Assembly: GCF_014650115.1 (NCBI RefSeq) | Contig: NZ_BMUI01000014.1 | Span: 166,321 to 230,320 of the forward strand | DNA from: Streptomyces olivaceoviridis | Lineage (GTDB): Bacteria; Actinomycetota; Actinomycetes; Streptomycetales; Streptomycetaceae | Direction: 5' to 3' | DNA: 64,000 nucleotides | Shown: positions 16,598-25,504 of the stretch, in pieces | Layout of the letters: every line of letters begins with the position of its first letter | Position numbering within the stretch: the first letter of the stretch is position 1 | Made by a program: the position numbers and the translations under genes | Notes under the pieces: model-generated | Told to the model about the DNA's origin: nothing | What the model saw: the letters and a program-made list of their open reading frames with translations, nothing else | Databases searched by the model: none

Positions 16598-17473
16598 ATG
16601 TCCGTAGCGTTGATTACAGGGTGCAGCAGTGGCATCGGTCGGCACACCGCGCTGGCGTTCGCTCGGGAGGGATTGACCGTCTACGCGTCCATGCGGGACA
16701 CCGGCAGGGCGGAGGAACTGCTGCGCGCCGCCCGGGCGGAGAACCTGTCGCTGCACACGCTGGCGCTGGACGTCAGTGACCAGGCATCCGTGAGCGCCGC
16801 GGTGGAGACCGTCGAGAATCGCCACGGCGCCGTGGACATCCTGGTGAACAACGCGGGCGTGGCCCACGCCGGCCCGGTGGAGACGGTGCCGATGGAACTG
16901 GCCCAGGAAGTGATGGACACCAACTTCTGGGGCTTGTTACGCACCGTGCGCGCGGTCCTGCCAGGGATGCGCGGCCGCGGAAGCGGTGTCGTGGTCAACG
17001 TGGGGTCCATGGCCGGCCGGCTCCCCGGCACCCCGTACGGAGGGTTCTACGCGGCCAGTAAGCATGCCATGTCCGTGCTGACCGAGTCCCTGGCCTTCGA
17101 GACGGCCTCCCTGGGTATCCGGGCGGTCTGCGTGGAGCCGGGCTACACCCGGACCGAGATCTTCACCAAACGCTGGCAGGAGAAGATCGATCCGCACGGC
17201 CCGTACGCCACGGACCAGGAATGGAACGAGCGGTACATGCGTGCGGTCTGCCAGGACGACCTGCTGACGTCGCCCGCCGACGTCGCCGACGTCGTGGTGC
17301 GCGCCGCGCTCGACCCGCTCACCCCCGTCCACGTGCTGGCAGGCGAGAGCTCCGAACGCAACGTCGCCATCGCCCGGAAGTGCGAGACGTTCGAGGACTG
17401 GAGGCAGACGGCCCTCACGGTGATGGAATCCGTCGCCGGCCCCCGGCCGTTGCCACAACAGCGCGCCGCATAG
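16598..17473 (+). CDS. Short-chain dehydrogenase/reductase (contains a TTA codon)
   Basis: 291 aa, a classical SDR with GCSSGIG cofactor loop at residues 8-14, NNAG near 89, a catalytic Ser region VNVGSMAG, and YAASK with Tyr and Lys near 152/156. The ATG follows AAGGAGG (16586-16592). A TTA leucine codon at 16937-16939 makes translation dependent on the bldA tRNA in Streptomyces. It lies at the end of the cluster and would reduce a keto group (or oxidise an alcohol) in the product. No in-frame domain precedes this start. Confidence 0.85.
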   Translation: MSVALITGCSSGIGRHTALAFAREGLTVYASMRDTGRAEELLRAARAENLSLHTLALDVSDQASVSAAVETVENRHGAVDILVNNAGVAHAGPVETVPMELAQEVMDTNFWGLLRTVRAVLPGMRGRGSGVVVNVGSMAGRLPGTPYGGFYAASKHAMSVLTESLAFETASLGIRAVCVEPGYTRTEIFTKRWQEKIDPHGPYATDQEWNERYMRAVCQDDLLTSPADVADVVVRAALDPLTPVHVLAGESSERNVAIARKCETFEDWRQTALTVMESVAGPRPLPQQRAA

Positions 17474-17893
17474 GCGCCGTCACCCCGCGTCGGTGACGAG
17501 TTCACCGGCCGGCTCTACAGTGCCCCCGACCGGGCGGTCGGCATGTTCAGCGCCCGGGACGACACCGAGGTCCGGGTCGCCCTGTACTTCGCATGCGGAC
17601 CGCCGGCGTACGACCGCCACGACGTGGCCGAGCACAGGCGCGTCGTGGCGGAGCACTTCGCCGGGACGGGCTGGGAGGTGCCCAGGCCGCTGCGCAGGAT
17701 GGCAGCTGCCGATGGCGTCCGGGGCACCTCCCAGGCACTGATCGGTGCCTGTGTCCTCGCCGGTGAACCGGCCGCGGCCGACGGCCGGCACACCGAGGCG
17801 TTCGCGGCGTACGAGCGGGAGATGCGCGGTTTCGTCGACGAACACCAGCGGATCGGCCAGGGAATGCCCAACGGCGTTTCATCGACGCTCTGA
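17474..17893 (+). pseudogene. Remnant of an FAD-dependent monooxygenase
   Basis: An open frame begins right after the SDR stop and encodes FTGRLYSAPDRAVGMFSARD, then GTSQALIGACVLAGE and AFAAYEREMRGFVDEHQRIG. These match the middle and C-terminal parts of p-hydroxybenzoate-hydroxylase-type enzymes. The N-terminal FAD-binding GxGxxG half is absent, no start codon is suitable, and the segment between the two blocks is shortened. It appears to be a deletion derivative of a former neighbour gene. Confidence 0.6.
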
Positions 17894-18024
17894 CGCAGGA
17901 AACCATCGAGCCGACCGTCGCCGTGGCCACGCAGGACCGCACGGACCAACCCGTGTGGTCGAGGAATGCGGGATCGGGCACCCGCGCTCGACGGCACCTG
18001 TCGCCGGGAGCGGCGAGGAAGTGA

Positions 18025-18113
<89 letters not shown>

Positions 18114-18302
18114 TTCAAGTGCTCCGGCGGTTGAGCCGCCGTCGCTCTGTCGTTGAAAATACTGCCAGACGCCTCTGACGTTGATCTGACATGCCTCTGA
18201 CGCCGGCGTTCACGCCCCCGCGAAGGGACTCACGGGGGCTCGCGAACGCTGGTCAGGAGGAGGGGAATCCGGAGCCCCCGCAGGCCTGCTGACACGGCCT
18301 GC

Positions 18303-18331
18303 CCCCGGACGGGAGGGAGCCCGTCCCGGGG
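18303..18331 (-). terminator. Terminator of the APC permease gene
   Basis: CCCCGGACGGG pairs with CCCGTCCCGGGG (one bulged C) around a 6-nt loop, 35 bp past the permease stop. A second inverted repeat (CGGGGGCTC at 18233 with GAGCCCCCG at 18272) follows further on. Confidence 0.6.
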
Positions 18332-18365
18332 CGGGAACGCGGGAAGCCGACGTCCCTGGCCCCTG

Positions 18366-19841
18366 TCACAGCGAAGCGGCTCGCGACCTGGCCCTGTCCG
18401 GTCCGGCGGTCAGGTCCTCGGCCGCTCGGCCGAGCCCCAGGTAGCGATCGGGCCGCACCGCGCGCATGCGCCAGGCCTGGACGAACCCGATGGCCCAAGC
18501 CGCTGCCAGGACCCAGGGCAGCGAGGTGACCACACGATTCGCCGTGCCGGTCAGCACACCGAAGTTCCGTACGACGAGGACGCACGCGACGACCAGCCCG
18601 ACGGACCCCAGCGCCGGAGCGAGGGCGGTGTTCCACCAGTGCCGCGGCCGGCGCCGGAAGTACGCGAGCACGGCGACCGACGTCATCGCCTGGAGGACGA
18701 TGACGCCCAGCGTGCCCAGGCCCACCATGCTCGTCGACATGTTCGCGTACGGATCGAAGCCGGCCACGGCGTAGACGAGGACGACCGCGGAGCTGATGGC
18801 GGTCTGCACCAGGCTCGCCCGGTGCACGGACCCGTGCCGCGGGTGCACCCGGTGCAGCCACCCGGGCAGGATCGCGTCACCGCCCAGGGCGTACATGTAC
18901 CGGTTCGCCGCATTGTGCAGGGCCAGGCAACCGGCCAGCAGACTGGTGCACAACAGCAGTTGCATGACCGGTGTGGCCAGCGAGCCGAGGTAGCTGTCGC
19001 CGAGTCCGAAGTACAGGTCCGCCAAGTGGTGCGAGGACACTTGCTGCACCCGCGACGCTCCCACGGCACCGACGGTCACCCAGCTGGTGAAGGCGTAGAA
19101 GGCGGCGACCACCACCACGGCGATGACCGTCGCGCGCGGGACGCTCCGGCCCGGGTTCCTGGCCTCCTCCCCGTACAGGCCCGCTGATTCGAAGCCGATG
19201 AAGGAGGCGAAGGCGAACATCACGGACACCCCGATGCCGGTGGTGAGCGTCGCGTGCGGGGTGAAGGACGCCGTAGGCAGGGCGGAGAAGCCATGCCGGA
19301 CCAGCACCGCCACGTCCAGGGCGACCAGGAGGGCGATCTCACACACCATGAACACGGCCAGCACCCGCGCGCTCAGTTCGGCGTCCCGGTAGCCCAGGGT
19401 GCCGACGAACACCAGAGCCGCCACGGCCCACACCGCCCAGTGCAGACGCAGTCCGTGGGAGGCGGCCACCGCCTGGGTGAAGTAGGCGAAGGCCCCCAGG
19501 ACACCGACCGCGACGGCGTTGTAGGAGATCACCGCGATGAGGCCCGCCCCGGCCGCGGGACGGCGGCCCAGACCGTGCGCGATCTGACTGTAGAACCCGC
19601 CGCTGCCGGTGATCTCCCGGCTGATCGCGGCGTAGCCGGAGGTGAAGCACAGCAGGGTGAGCCCGGCGAAGGCGAACATGGCCGGGACTCCCGGCCCGAC
19701 GCCCAGGGCGAAGGAGAGGGGCACGGTGAAGACCATGGCGGCCAGGGGGGCAGCCGCGGCGATGACGATGAACACGATCTTCGGTGTGGTGAGCGTGCGC
19801 GCGAACGCGCCGCTCCGCGGATCGGGGGGCGAACTGACCAT
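18366..19841 (-). CDS. APC-superfamily amino acid permease
   Basis: 491 aa, about 12 membrane segments, with the family signature GSGGFYSQIAHGLGRRPAAG near residue 80 and SFIGFESAGLYGEEARNPGR near 216-235. It should import an amino acid or amine by proton or substrate antiport. The gene is alone, has its own terminator and lies next to the second serine-type tRNA, outside the likely azoxy operon. Serine supply for that pathway is a possible link but is not shown. Confidence 0.85.
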   Translation of the reverse strand: MVSSPPDPRSGAFARTLTTPKIVFIVIAAAAPLAAMVFTVPLSFALGVGPGVPAMFAFAGLTLLCFTSGYAAISREITGSGGFYSQIAHGLGRRPAAGAGLIAVISYNAVAVGVLGAFAYFTQAVAASHGLRLHWAVWAVAALVFVGTLGYRDAELSARVLAVFMVCEIALLVALDVAVLVRHGFSALPTASFTPHATLTTGIGVSVMFAFASFIGFESAGLYGEEARNPGRSVPRATVIAVVVVAAFYAFTSWVTVGAVGASRVQQVSSHHLADLYFGLGDSYLGSLATPVMQLLLCTSLLAGCLALHNAANRYMYALGGDAILPGWLHRVHPRHGSVHRASLVQTAISSAVVLVYAVAGFDPYANMSTSMVGLGTLGVIVLQAMTSVAVLAYFRRRPRHWWNTALAPALGSVGLVVACVLVVRNFGVLTGTANRVVTSLPWVLAAAWAIGFVQAWRMRAVRPDRYLGLGRAAEDLTAGPDRARSRAASL

Positions 19842-21357
19842 GAGGGTCTCCTGGGGACGGAAGGGATCGGGCGGTAGCCGGCAGGCGGCTGTCGGTGGGG
19901 ATCACGTCAGCGGGGTGTCCCGCGAACGCCGGTGAAGTCGGCGTTACGGTGCCTGGCGGCCGGGGCGCTCGCGCTCCTGGAGGCACCCGTCGTACGGGGA
20001 CCTCGTCCGCCGGCCCGAGGGCTCGCGCACCGGCCGCGGTACGACCAGACACCTGTGTGTGCGCCGGCCCTCGACGGCAGGTGCCGGACGTCGACACGTA
20101 TCGCGGGTGGCATCGAAAGAACGCATTCCGGGTTGACCTCCGGTGCTCGTCGAACGGGACAGCTACCAGACGAAGGGCACAGCAAGGGGGCAAGGAACCA
20201 CGTGGAAAAAGCGGGCGACCACCCGTGTATCGATACGTTCCGTCAGTCTGGCACGTGTGTCTGACGTTCGGCTGATGCGAACGGCGCCCCTCCGCGGCGC
20301 GCGCGACCCGGTGCAGGTCGCGGCGTACGACGACCACGCGACGAGCGCCGCCGTGGCGGCTCACGGTGGCCCGACTCGCCGGGGCGCACCGGCCCTGCTC
20401 CCGGTTGTCCGTCCCCTGGTGTCCGAGGCAGGAGTCCGGGGCCCCGGCGACCCGGCGCATCCCCGCGAGAACCGTCCGGGTCCGGCACGAACCGTCGGCC
20501 CGCCGTGCGGACACCGCCCGCACACCGGGAACACACCGGCCCCCGGAGCAGGGGCGGGCCCGACGGCATGGGGAGGCGGCCGCCGTGCCGGACACCGGCA
20601 TCGATGAGGACGGCAGGCGCCGCCGGCCGAGGCGCCCTGCCGGCAGCGGAGCGGGACCACCGCGCCACCTGGCACGTGTGCCGGTAAGGAACATGGCAGC
20701 AGCCGCGACACAGCCCGGGGACCGCGAAACCGTCAGCGCCGAGACGCCCCGGCGGCGGGTGGGCGGCGTCCAGGACCGCTCACACGTCACGTCCGCGTGA
20801 GCAACCGTACAGCGGGGTCACACACGCAGGTCGCGTACCGCTCGTTCCGCCGGCCCCGCGCCATGACCGGCACGAGGCCGGACCGGGCCGGTACCCCCGG
20901 CCGCCTCGCCGCGAAGACACCTCCGGGCCCTCATGGTGCGGTGGGCATCCGCCCGGCCCGACGTCGGCCACGGGCAGGAGAGGGCCCGCGCCGCCCCCGT
21001 GCCCCGGCACCGGGAACGGCCAGTGAGCCTCCCCGGGTCCCGGATGAGCGGGCCGTCGGCCGCGGCGGACGAAGGAGCCCCGCGCGTGAGTACCCGGCGG
21101 GTACGCCGGGGCGGCCATGCGGACAGGCGCACCCGAGGGGAAGGCGGCCCCGCGCACAGGACCGGCCACCGCCCGCGCGCACGACGAGCCCGGAAGGCCG
21201 ACGGCGCCGGAACGCGGACGGTGATACACGACGGATACCCAGTCGCGCGCCGGCGGAAGACGGTCCGTCCACCGGCCGCGACCCGGTGTCGGGAGAGTGG
21301 CCCTGCTCGTACGTGCCCATGGCACGACGTACTCACAACCAGGAGGTCGTCACCCTC
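19842..21357. other. 1.5-kb region without recognisable gene
   Basis: Between the divergently transcribed permease and S33 peptidase genes. Open frames are present on both strands, but all are Arg/Pro/Gly/Ala-rich shadows without ribosome sites or family features. A less GC-rich patch at about 20140-20290 is the most likely promoter area. I see no RNA gene or repeat. Confidence 0.5.
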
Positions 21358-22851
21358 ATGTCCCCCATCACTGCCGCACCGGCGGTCGCGCGGCGAGCAC
21401 TGCGCGGCGGCGCGCTGGCTGCCTCGGCCGTCGCACTGACCGGACTGCTGACGCCCACCGCGTCCGCCGCTCCGGCACGTGCGCAGGCCCTGGACTGGCG
21501 TCGGTGCGCATCGGTCGCCAAGGACTGGCCCGTCCCGGGAGACCAGCGCACCGAGTGCGCGGAGCTGACCGTCCCGCTCGACTACACCAAGCCGCAGGGC
21601 CGCACGATCACCGTCGCGGTGAGCCGGACCAGGGCGACCGGGCAACACCCGGAGGAACCGCTGGTGTTCGGTGCCGGCGGGCCCGGAACGGCGAACGCGT
21701 CGGCGCTGTACGGCCTTCTCGGCTCGGGGCTGGGCACCCTCAACTCCGATCACGACCTCATCGCCATGGACGCGCGCGGCACCGGCTACAGCCAGAAGAT
21801 CTCGTGCGAAGCCGGTACGGGACCGGAACCGCCGGTGAACGCGAGCCCGAAGGAGCGGGCCAAAGCCGCGTTCGACGGCCAGGCGGAGTTCAACAAACGC
21901 TGCACCGCGATCGATCCCGACTTCGTGCGCCAGCTCACCCCGGCGAACATCGCCCGCGACATCGACACCCTGCGGAACGCGCTCGCCGCCCAGAAGATCG
22001 ACTTCTTCGGAGAGTCGTTCGACACCGCGACCGGTCTCGCCTACCGCTCCCTCTTCGACGAGCGGGTCAACCGGATGTGGCTGGACTCGTCGATGCCGCC
22101 GGTGTTCGACCACTCCGCCATGGACGGCACCATCGAGGCCCTGGGGGAGCGCGGTTTCAAGGACTTCTGCCGCTGGCTGGCCGAGCACGACTACGACTAC
22201 CACCTGGGCACCGACAAGGCCGCGGTCGAGGCCAGACTCATCGCCCTGCGCGAGGAACTGGACCGCGCCCCTCGCGTCTTTGGCGATCTGCGCCTGGACG
22301 GCGACTGGGCGGCGGGTCTCTTCAGCAGCAGCCGTGACGGGTGGGTGACGGCGGCGAACGACCTGGTCACCGTGATCGACGGAGGCACCCCCGGCTCCGC
22401 CGGCTCCCGCGCCGCCACCGTCCGGCGCCCGTACGGTCTCGGCGATCCGCTCAATGGCCTGAACGCCCTGCAATACAACGCCATGCTCTGCAACGTCGAC
22501 CCCACCCCGACGGACTTCGCGCACCTGTGGTCCGCCGCTCAGGCCCGCCGCGCCGCTCACCCGGCCGTCGGCGGCACCTACATCTCTCCGTGGTGTGCCG
22601 ACTGGCCGGTGCACACCCCGCCGCCGCCCGTGGTCCGAGGGAACAGCCCGCTGCAGATCTCCGGGCATCTGGATGAGGCCATCACCCCCTACGCGTGGGC
22701 GGAGCAAGCACACAAGGCGGCAGGCGGCACCTTCCTGACCGTGCGCGACGACGTGCACGCCTCCCTGAAGAACCTGCCGTGCGGTGCCCGCGTGGTCGAG
22801 TTCTTCCGTACCGGCAAGACCACCAGCGGCAGCTGCCCAGGAGTGAAGTGA
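21358..22851 (+). CDS. Secreted S33 peptidase (tripeptidyl aminopeptidase-like)
   Basis: 497 aa. Signal peptide: Arg-rich start, hydrophobic LAASAVALTGLL, and a likely cleavage after ASA near residue 38. Alpha/beta-hydrolase fold: oxyanion region VFGAGGPGTANAS, nucleophile Ser in FFGESFDTATG near residue 220, acid in SGHLDEAITP, and His in RDDVHASLK. A Tap-like C-terminal domain is present. The usual Tyr after the nucleophile is Phe here. AGGAGGT at 21341 fixes the ATG. It lies 38 bp before a second secreted protease gene, so the pair is likely co-expressed for extracellular peptide digestion. Confidence 0.88.
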   Translation: MSPITAAPAVARRALRGGALAASAVALTGLLTPTASAAPARAQALDWRRCASVAKDWPVPGDQRTECAELTVPLDYTKPQGRTITVAVSRTRATGQHPEEPLVFGAGGPGTANASALYGLLGSGLGTLNSDHDLIAMDARGTGYSQKISCEAGTGPEPPVNASPKERAKAAFDGQAEFNKRCTAIDPDFVRQLTPANIARDIDTLRNALAAQKIDFFGESFDTATGLAYRSLFDERVNRMWLDSSMPPVFDHSAMDGTIEALGERGFKDFCRWLAEHDYDYHLGTDKAAVEARLIALREELDRAPRVFGDLRLDGDWAAGLFSSSRDGWVTAANDLVTVIDGGTPGSAGSRAATVRRPYGLGDPLNGLNALQYNAMLCNVDPTPTDFAHLWSAAQARRAAHPAVGGTYISPWCADWPVHTPPPPVVRGNSPLQISGHLDEAITPYAWAEQAHKAAGGTFLTVRDDVHASLKNLPCGARVVEFFRTGKTTSGSCPGVK

Positions 22852-22889
22852 CCCAGAGCCTCGCCTCCCTCACGAAGGAACGACACGTC

Positions 22890-23741
22890 ATGCGCTTCTC
22901 CAAGACCACAGCCCTCCTCGGCGGCACGGCCCTGCTCGGCCTGGCGCTGCTGACGCCCAGCGCGTCTGCCGCCCCGACGCCCCCGGCCACGGCCGACTTC
23001 ACCGGGACGGCCGACGTCGCCGGATGTTCCGGTTCCCTCATCCGGATGCCGGACTCCGCGGACGACGACCGGGCACTGGTCCTGACCAACGGGCACTGCT
23101 ACGAAGGAGCCCGGCCGGTTCCGGGCGAGGTTCTGGTGGACCAGCCGTCCCACCGCTTGTTCAACCTGCGTGACCGCGCGGGGGACACCGCCGCGCAGGT
23201 GCACGCGACCAAGGCCCTCTACGTCACGCTCACCGGTACGGACATCGCCCTGTACCAGATCGACGACACGTACCGGGCACTCAAGCGGGATCACGGTGTC
23301 ACCCCGCTGACGGTCTCCGACCGGCGCCCCGCGCGCGACACCGCGATCCGCGTCGTGTCCGGGAGCCTGAAGCAGGAGTTCTCCTGCCGCATCGACCAGT
23401 TCGCCTACCGGGTGCTGGAGACGGCCAACGTCACCGAGGACGTCGTACGGTACACACCGGACTGCGACACCGGACACGGCACCTCCGGCTCGCCGGTTCT
23501 GGCCGACGGGAAGATCGTGGCCATCAACAACACGAGCAACCACGACGGAGGGCGGTGCACCCTGGACAACCCCTGTGAGATGGCGCGGGACGGCTCGATC
23601 TCCGTACACCGGGGAATCGGGTACGCCACACCGACGTACTGGCTGCCCGGCTGCACGGCCCCGGGGAACCAGCTGGACCTGAACCGCGCCGGATGCCTTC
23701 TGCCGCGCCCGGATTCCCGGCGGACCGCGAACGCCGGCTGA
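22890..23741 (+). CDS. Secreted trypsin-like serine protease
   Basis: 283 aa with signal peptide (LLGGTALLGLALLTPSASAA). Chymotrypsin-fold triad: His in LTNGHCYEG, Asp in LTGTDIALYQ, and Ser in DTGHGTSGSPVL. Several Cys could form disulphides. GAAGGAA precedes the ATG by 9 bp. The start is 38 bp after the S33 peptidase, indicating one operon. No propeptide of the streptogrisin type is obvious. Confidence 0.85.
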   Translation: MRFSKTTALLGGTALLGLALLTPSASAAPTPPATADFTGTADVAGCSGSLIRMPDSADDDRALVLTNGHCYEGARPVPGEVLVDQPSHRLFNLRDRAGDTAAQVHATKALYVTLTGTDIALYQIDDTYRALKRDHGVTPLTVSDRRPARDTAIRVVSGSLKQEFSCRIDQFAYRVLETANVTEDVVRYTPDCDTGHGTSGSPVLADGKIVAINNTSNHDGGRCTLDNPCEMARDGSISVHRGIGYATPTYWLPGCTAPGNQLDLNRAGCLLPRPDSRRTANAG

Positions 23742-24036
23742 CCGCGGCGCCACCACCGTCCGCCCCGGGGTGTGCCGGCGGCGCGGGGCGGCACCGGGTC
23801 GGACCGTGAAACGTGCGGGGGCGGCGTCCGGGTCACGGGAGACGGTGGGCGTCCCGGGCGAGGGCCGACCGGATACCGGGACGAGGCCCCGACCCGCTCA
23901 CGTCGGCCACCGCCCACCGCCCCCGAGAACGCCTCGGACCAGCACCCGACCAGACACTCGGGCGATCACGGAGCCCCTCCGCGACGCTGCCCGGCACGCG
24001 GGGTGACCCGCCCGACGCGTCACCTCGGCCGCGTCG

Positions 24037-25260
24037 TCATCCCCGCCGGTCGAGGACGGCCGCTTCCGCGTGCGCGGCGGGCCAGGGCGCGTGGGCGGCC
24101 ACCAGCTCCCGCAGGGCGCGCAGCGGGCGGAACATGCCGATGCCCAGGGCACCGACGACATGCCCGTCGCGGACGTACACGGCGGTGAACCTCCGCTGCC
24201 GCGTGCTGCCGTCGACGACGTGGACGGCGTCGGCACCGCGCGTACGCCCGTACACCTGGATCCGGAGGCCGTACTGGTCCGACCAGAAGTAGGGCACGGT
24301 ACGGAAGGCCGTCGCCGAGGCCCGGCCGGCGAGGATGTTCCGGGCGACGGCCTGGCCCTGCTCGGTGGCGTTGGTGCGGTGTTCGACGCGCAGCCGCTCC
24401 CCGGAGACCGCGTCCGGCCAGGACGCCACGTCCCCGGCGGCCCACACGTCGTCCCCGGCGTACAGGCACACGTCGCAGTCGACACCGTCACCGACGGGAA
24501 CACCGCTGCCGGCGAGCCACTCGGTGTTCGGGCGGGCGCCGACCCCCGCCAGCACCGCGTCGGCGGGGACCACCCGGCCGGTGGCGAGACGGACGCCGAC
24601 GGTCCGGCCCCGCTCGCGCAGCACCTCGACCGCCCGTGACCCGGTGACGAGGCGTACGCCGTGCTCGCGGTGCACCTCGGCCAGCACCTGGGCGACGGTC
24701 TCGCCGAGGACGTCGGTGAGGGGCGCGTCCCCGCCGGTCACGAGCGTCACCTCGCAGTCGAGCGCGCGGGCCACGGCGGCGGCCTCGACGCCGACGAAAC
24801 CACCCCCGACGATCACCAGGCGGGGGTGTCCGCTCAGCTCCTCCCGGAGCGCGAGGGCGTCCTCCAGGGTGCGCAGTACGTGCGTTCCGGCGCCGGCCGC
24901 CGAGCCGTCCGGCATCCGGGCCCGGACGCCGGTGGCGACGACGAGCGTGTCGTACGGCAGACGGCTGCCGTCCGCCAGGTGCAGCAGGTGGGCGGAGGTA
25001 CGCAGCGACGCGGCCGGGACGCCGAGCCGCAGACGCAGGTCCAGGTCGGTGTAGTCCCGCGCGGAGCGCAGCGACAGCCTCTCCGGCGGCCACTCGCCGG
25101 CCAGCAGCTGCTTGGACAGCGGCGGCCGGTCGTACGGCGGGTGCGGCTCGTCACCGACCAGGGTCACGGGCCCGTCGTACCCGGACCGCCGCAGGCCCTC
25201 GGCGGCGGCGAGGCCCGCCGCCGAGGCGCCGACGACGACCACGCCGGACGAGGTGGTCAC
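24037..25260 (-). CDS. FAD/NAD-dependent ferredoxin reductase
   Basis: 407 aa. FAD-binding GxGxxA-type motif VVVGASAAGLAAAEGLR at the N terminus, PPYDRPPLSKQLLAGE, NAD-binding VIVGGGFVGVEAAAVARALD near residue 150, and AAGDVASWPD near 285. This is the putidaredoxin-reductase type. The GTG start overlaps the ferredoxin stop (GTGA), and the P450 gene lies just upstream, so the three form one operon with a complete electron path NAD(P)H-FAD-3Fe-4S-P450. It could also serve the second P450 at 27771. Confidence 0.9.
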   Translation of the reverse strand: MTTSSGVVVVGASAAGLAAAEGLRRSGYDGPVTLVGDEPHPPYDRPPLSKQLLAGEWPPERLSLRSARDYTDLDLRLRLGVPAASLRTSAHLLHLADGSRLPYDTLVVATGVRARMPDGSAAGAGTHVLRTLEDALALREELSGHPRLVIVGGGFVGVEAAAVARALDCEVTLVTGGDAPLTDVLGETVAQVLAEVHREHGVRLVTGSRAVEVLRERGRTVGVRLATGRVVPADAVLAGVGARPNTEWLAGSGVPVGDGVDCDVCLYAGDDVWAAGDVASWPDAVSGERLRVEHRTNATEQGQAVARNILAGRASATAFRTVPYFWSDQYGLRIQVYGRTRGADAVHVVDGSTRQRRFTAVYVRDGHVVGALGIGMFRPLRALRELVAAHAPWPAAHAEAAVLDRRG

Positions 25261-25451
25261 GCCCGGACCTCGATGGCCGCGGCGGGACAGACCGCCACGG
25301 CCTCGTGCACGGCGGCCTCCTGACCGGCGGGCACCCGCGGGGTGAGGAGCACGACGATGCCGTCCTCGTCGCGCTGGTCGAAGACGTCCGGGGCGAGGAG
25401 GACGCACTGGCCGGCGCCGCAGCACTTCTCTTCGTTGACGGTGATGTGCAT
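25257..25451 (-). CDS. P450-associated [3Fe-4S] ferredoxin
   Basis: 64 aa. The cluster motif C-x5-C (CCGAGQC) at residues 10-16, and CPAAAIEV at the end, match the small 3Fe-4S ferredoxins coded beside Streptomyces CYP105-type P450s. It starts 53 bp downstream of the P450 stop and overlaps the reductase start by 4 bp. It carries electrons from the reductase to the P450. Confidence 0.9.
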   Translation of the reverse strand: MHITVNEEKCCGAGQCVLLAPDVFDQRDEDGIVVLLTPRVPAGQEAAVHEAVAVCPAAAIEVRA

Positions 25452-25504
25452 GGTGCTCGTGCTCCTGTGTGTCGTGTGCCGTTCGGGGTGCTGGGGGACC
25501 GGTG

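Noticed and set aside
17543..17893. An intact 116-aa protein after the SDR
   Set aside because: Its sequence matches only the middle and C-terminal parts of FAD monooxygenases and continues upstream of the ATG, so it is a remnant.
19339..20790. A 483-codon minus-strand reading frame upstream of the permease
   Set aside because: It overlaps the permease coding region in another frame and consists of Arg/Gly/Pro-rich shadow translation.
20797..21357. A 187-codon N-terminal extension of the S33 peptidase
   Set aside because: Low-complexity Arg/Pro sequence. The ATG at 21358 has AGGAGGT and is followed at once by a signal peptide.
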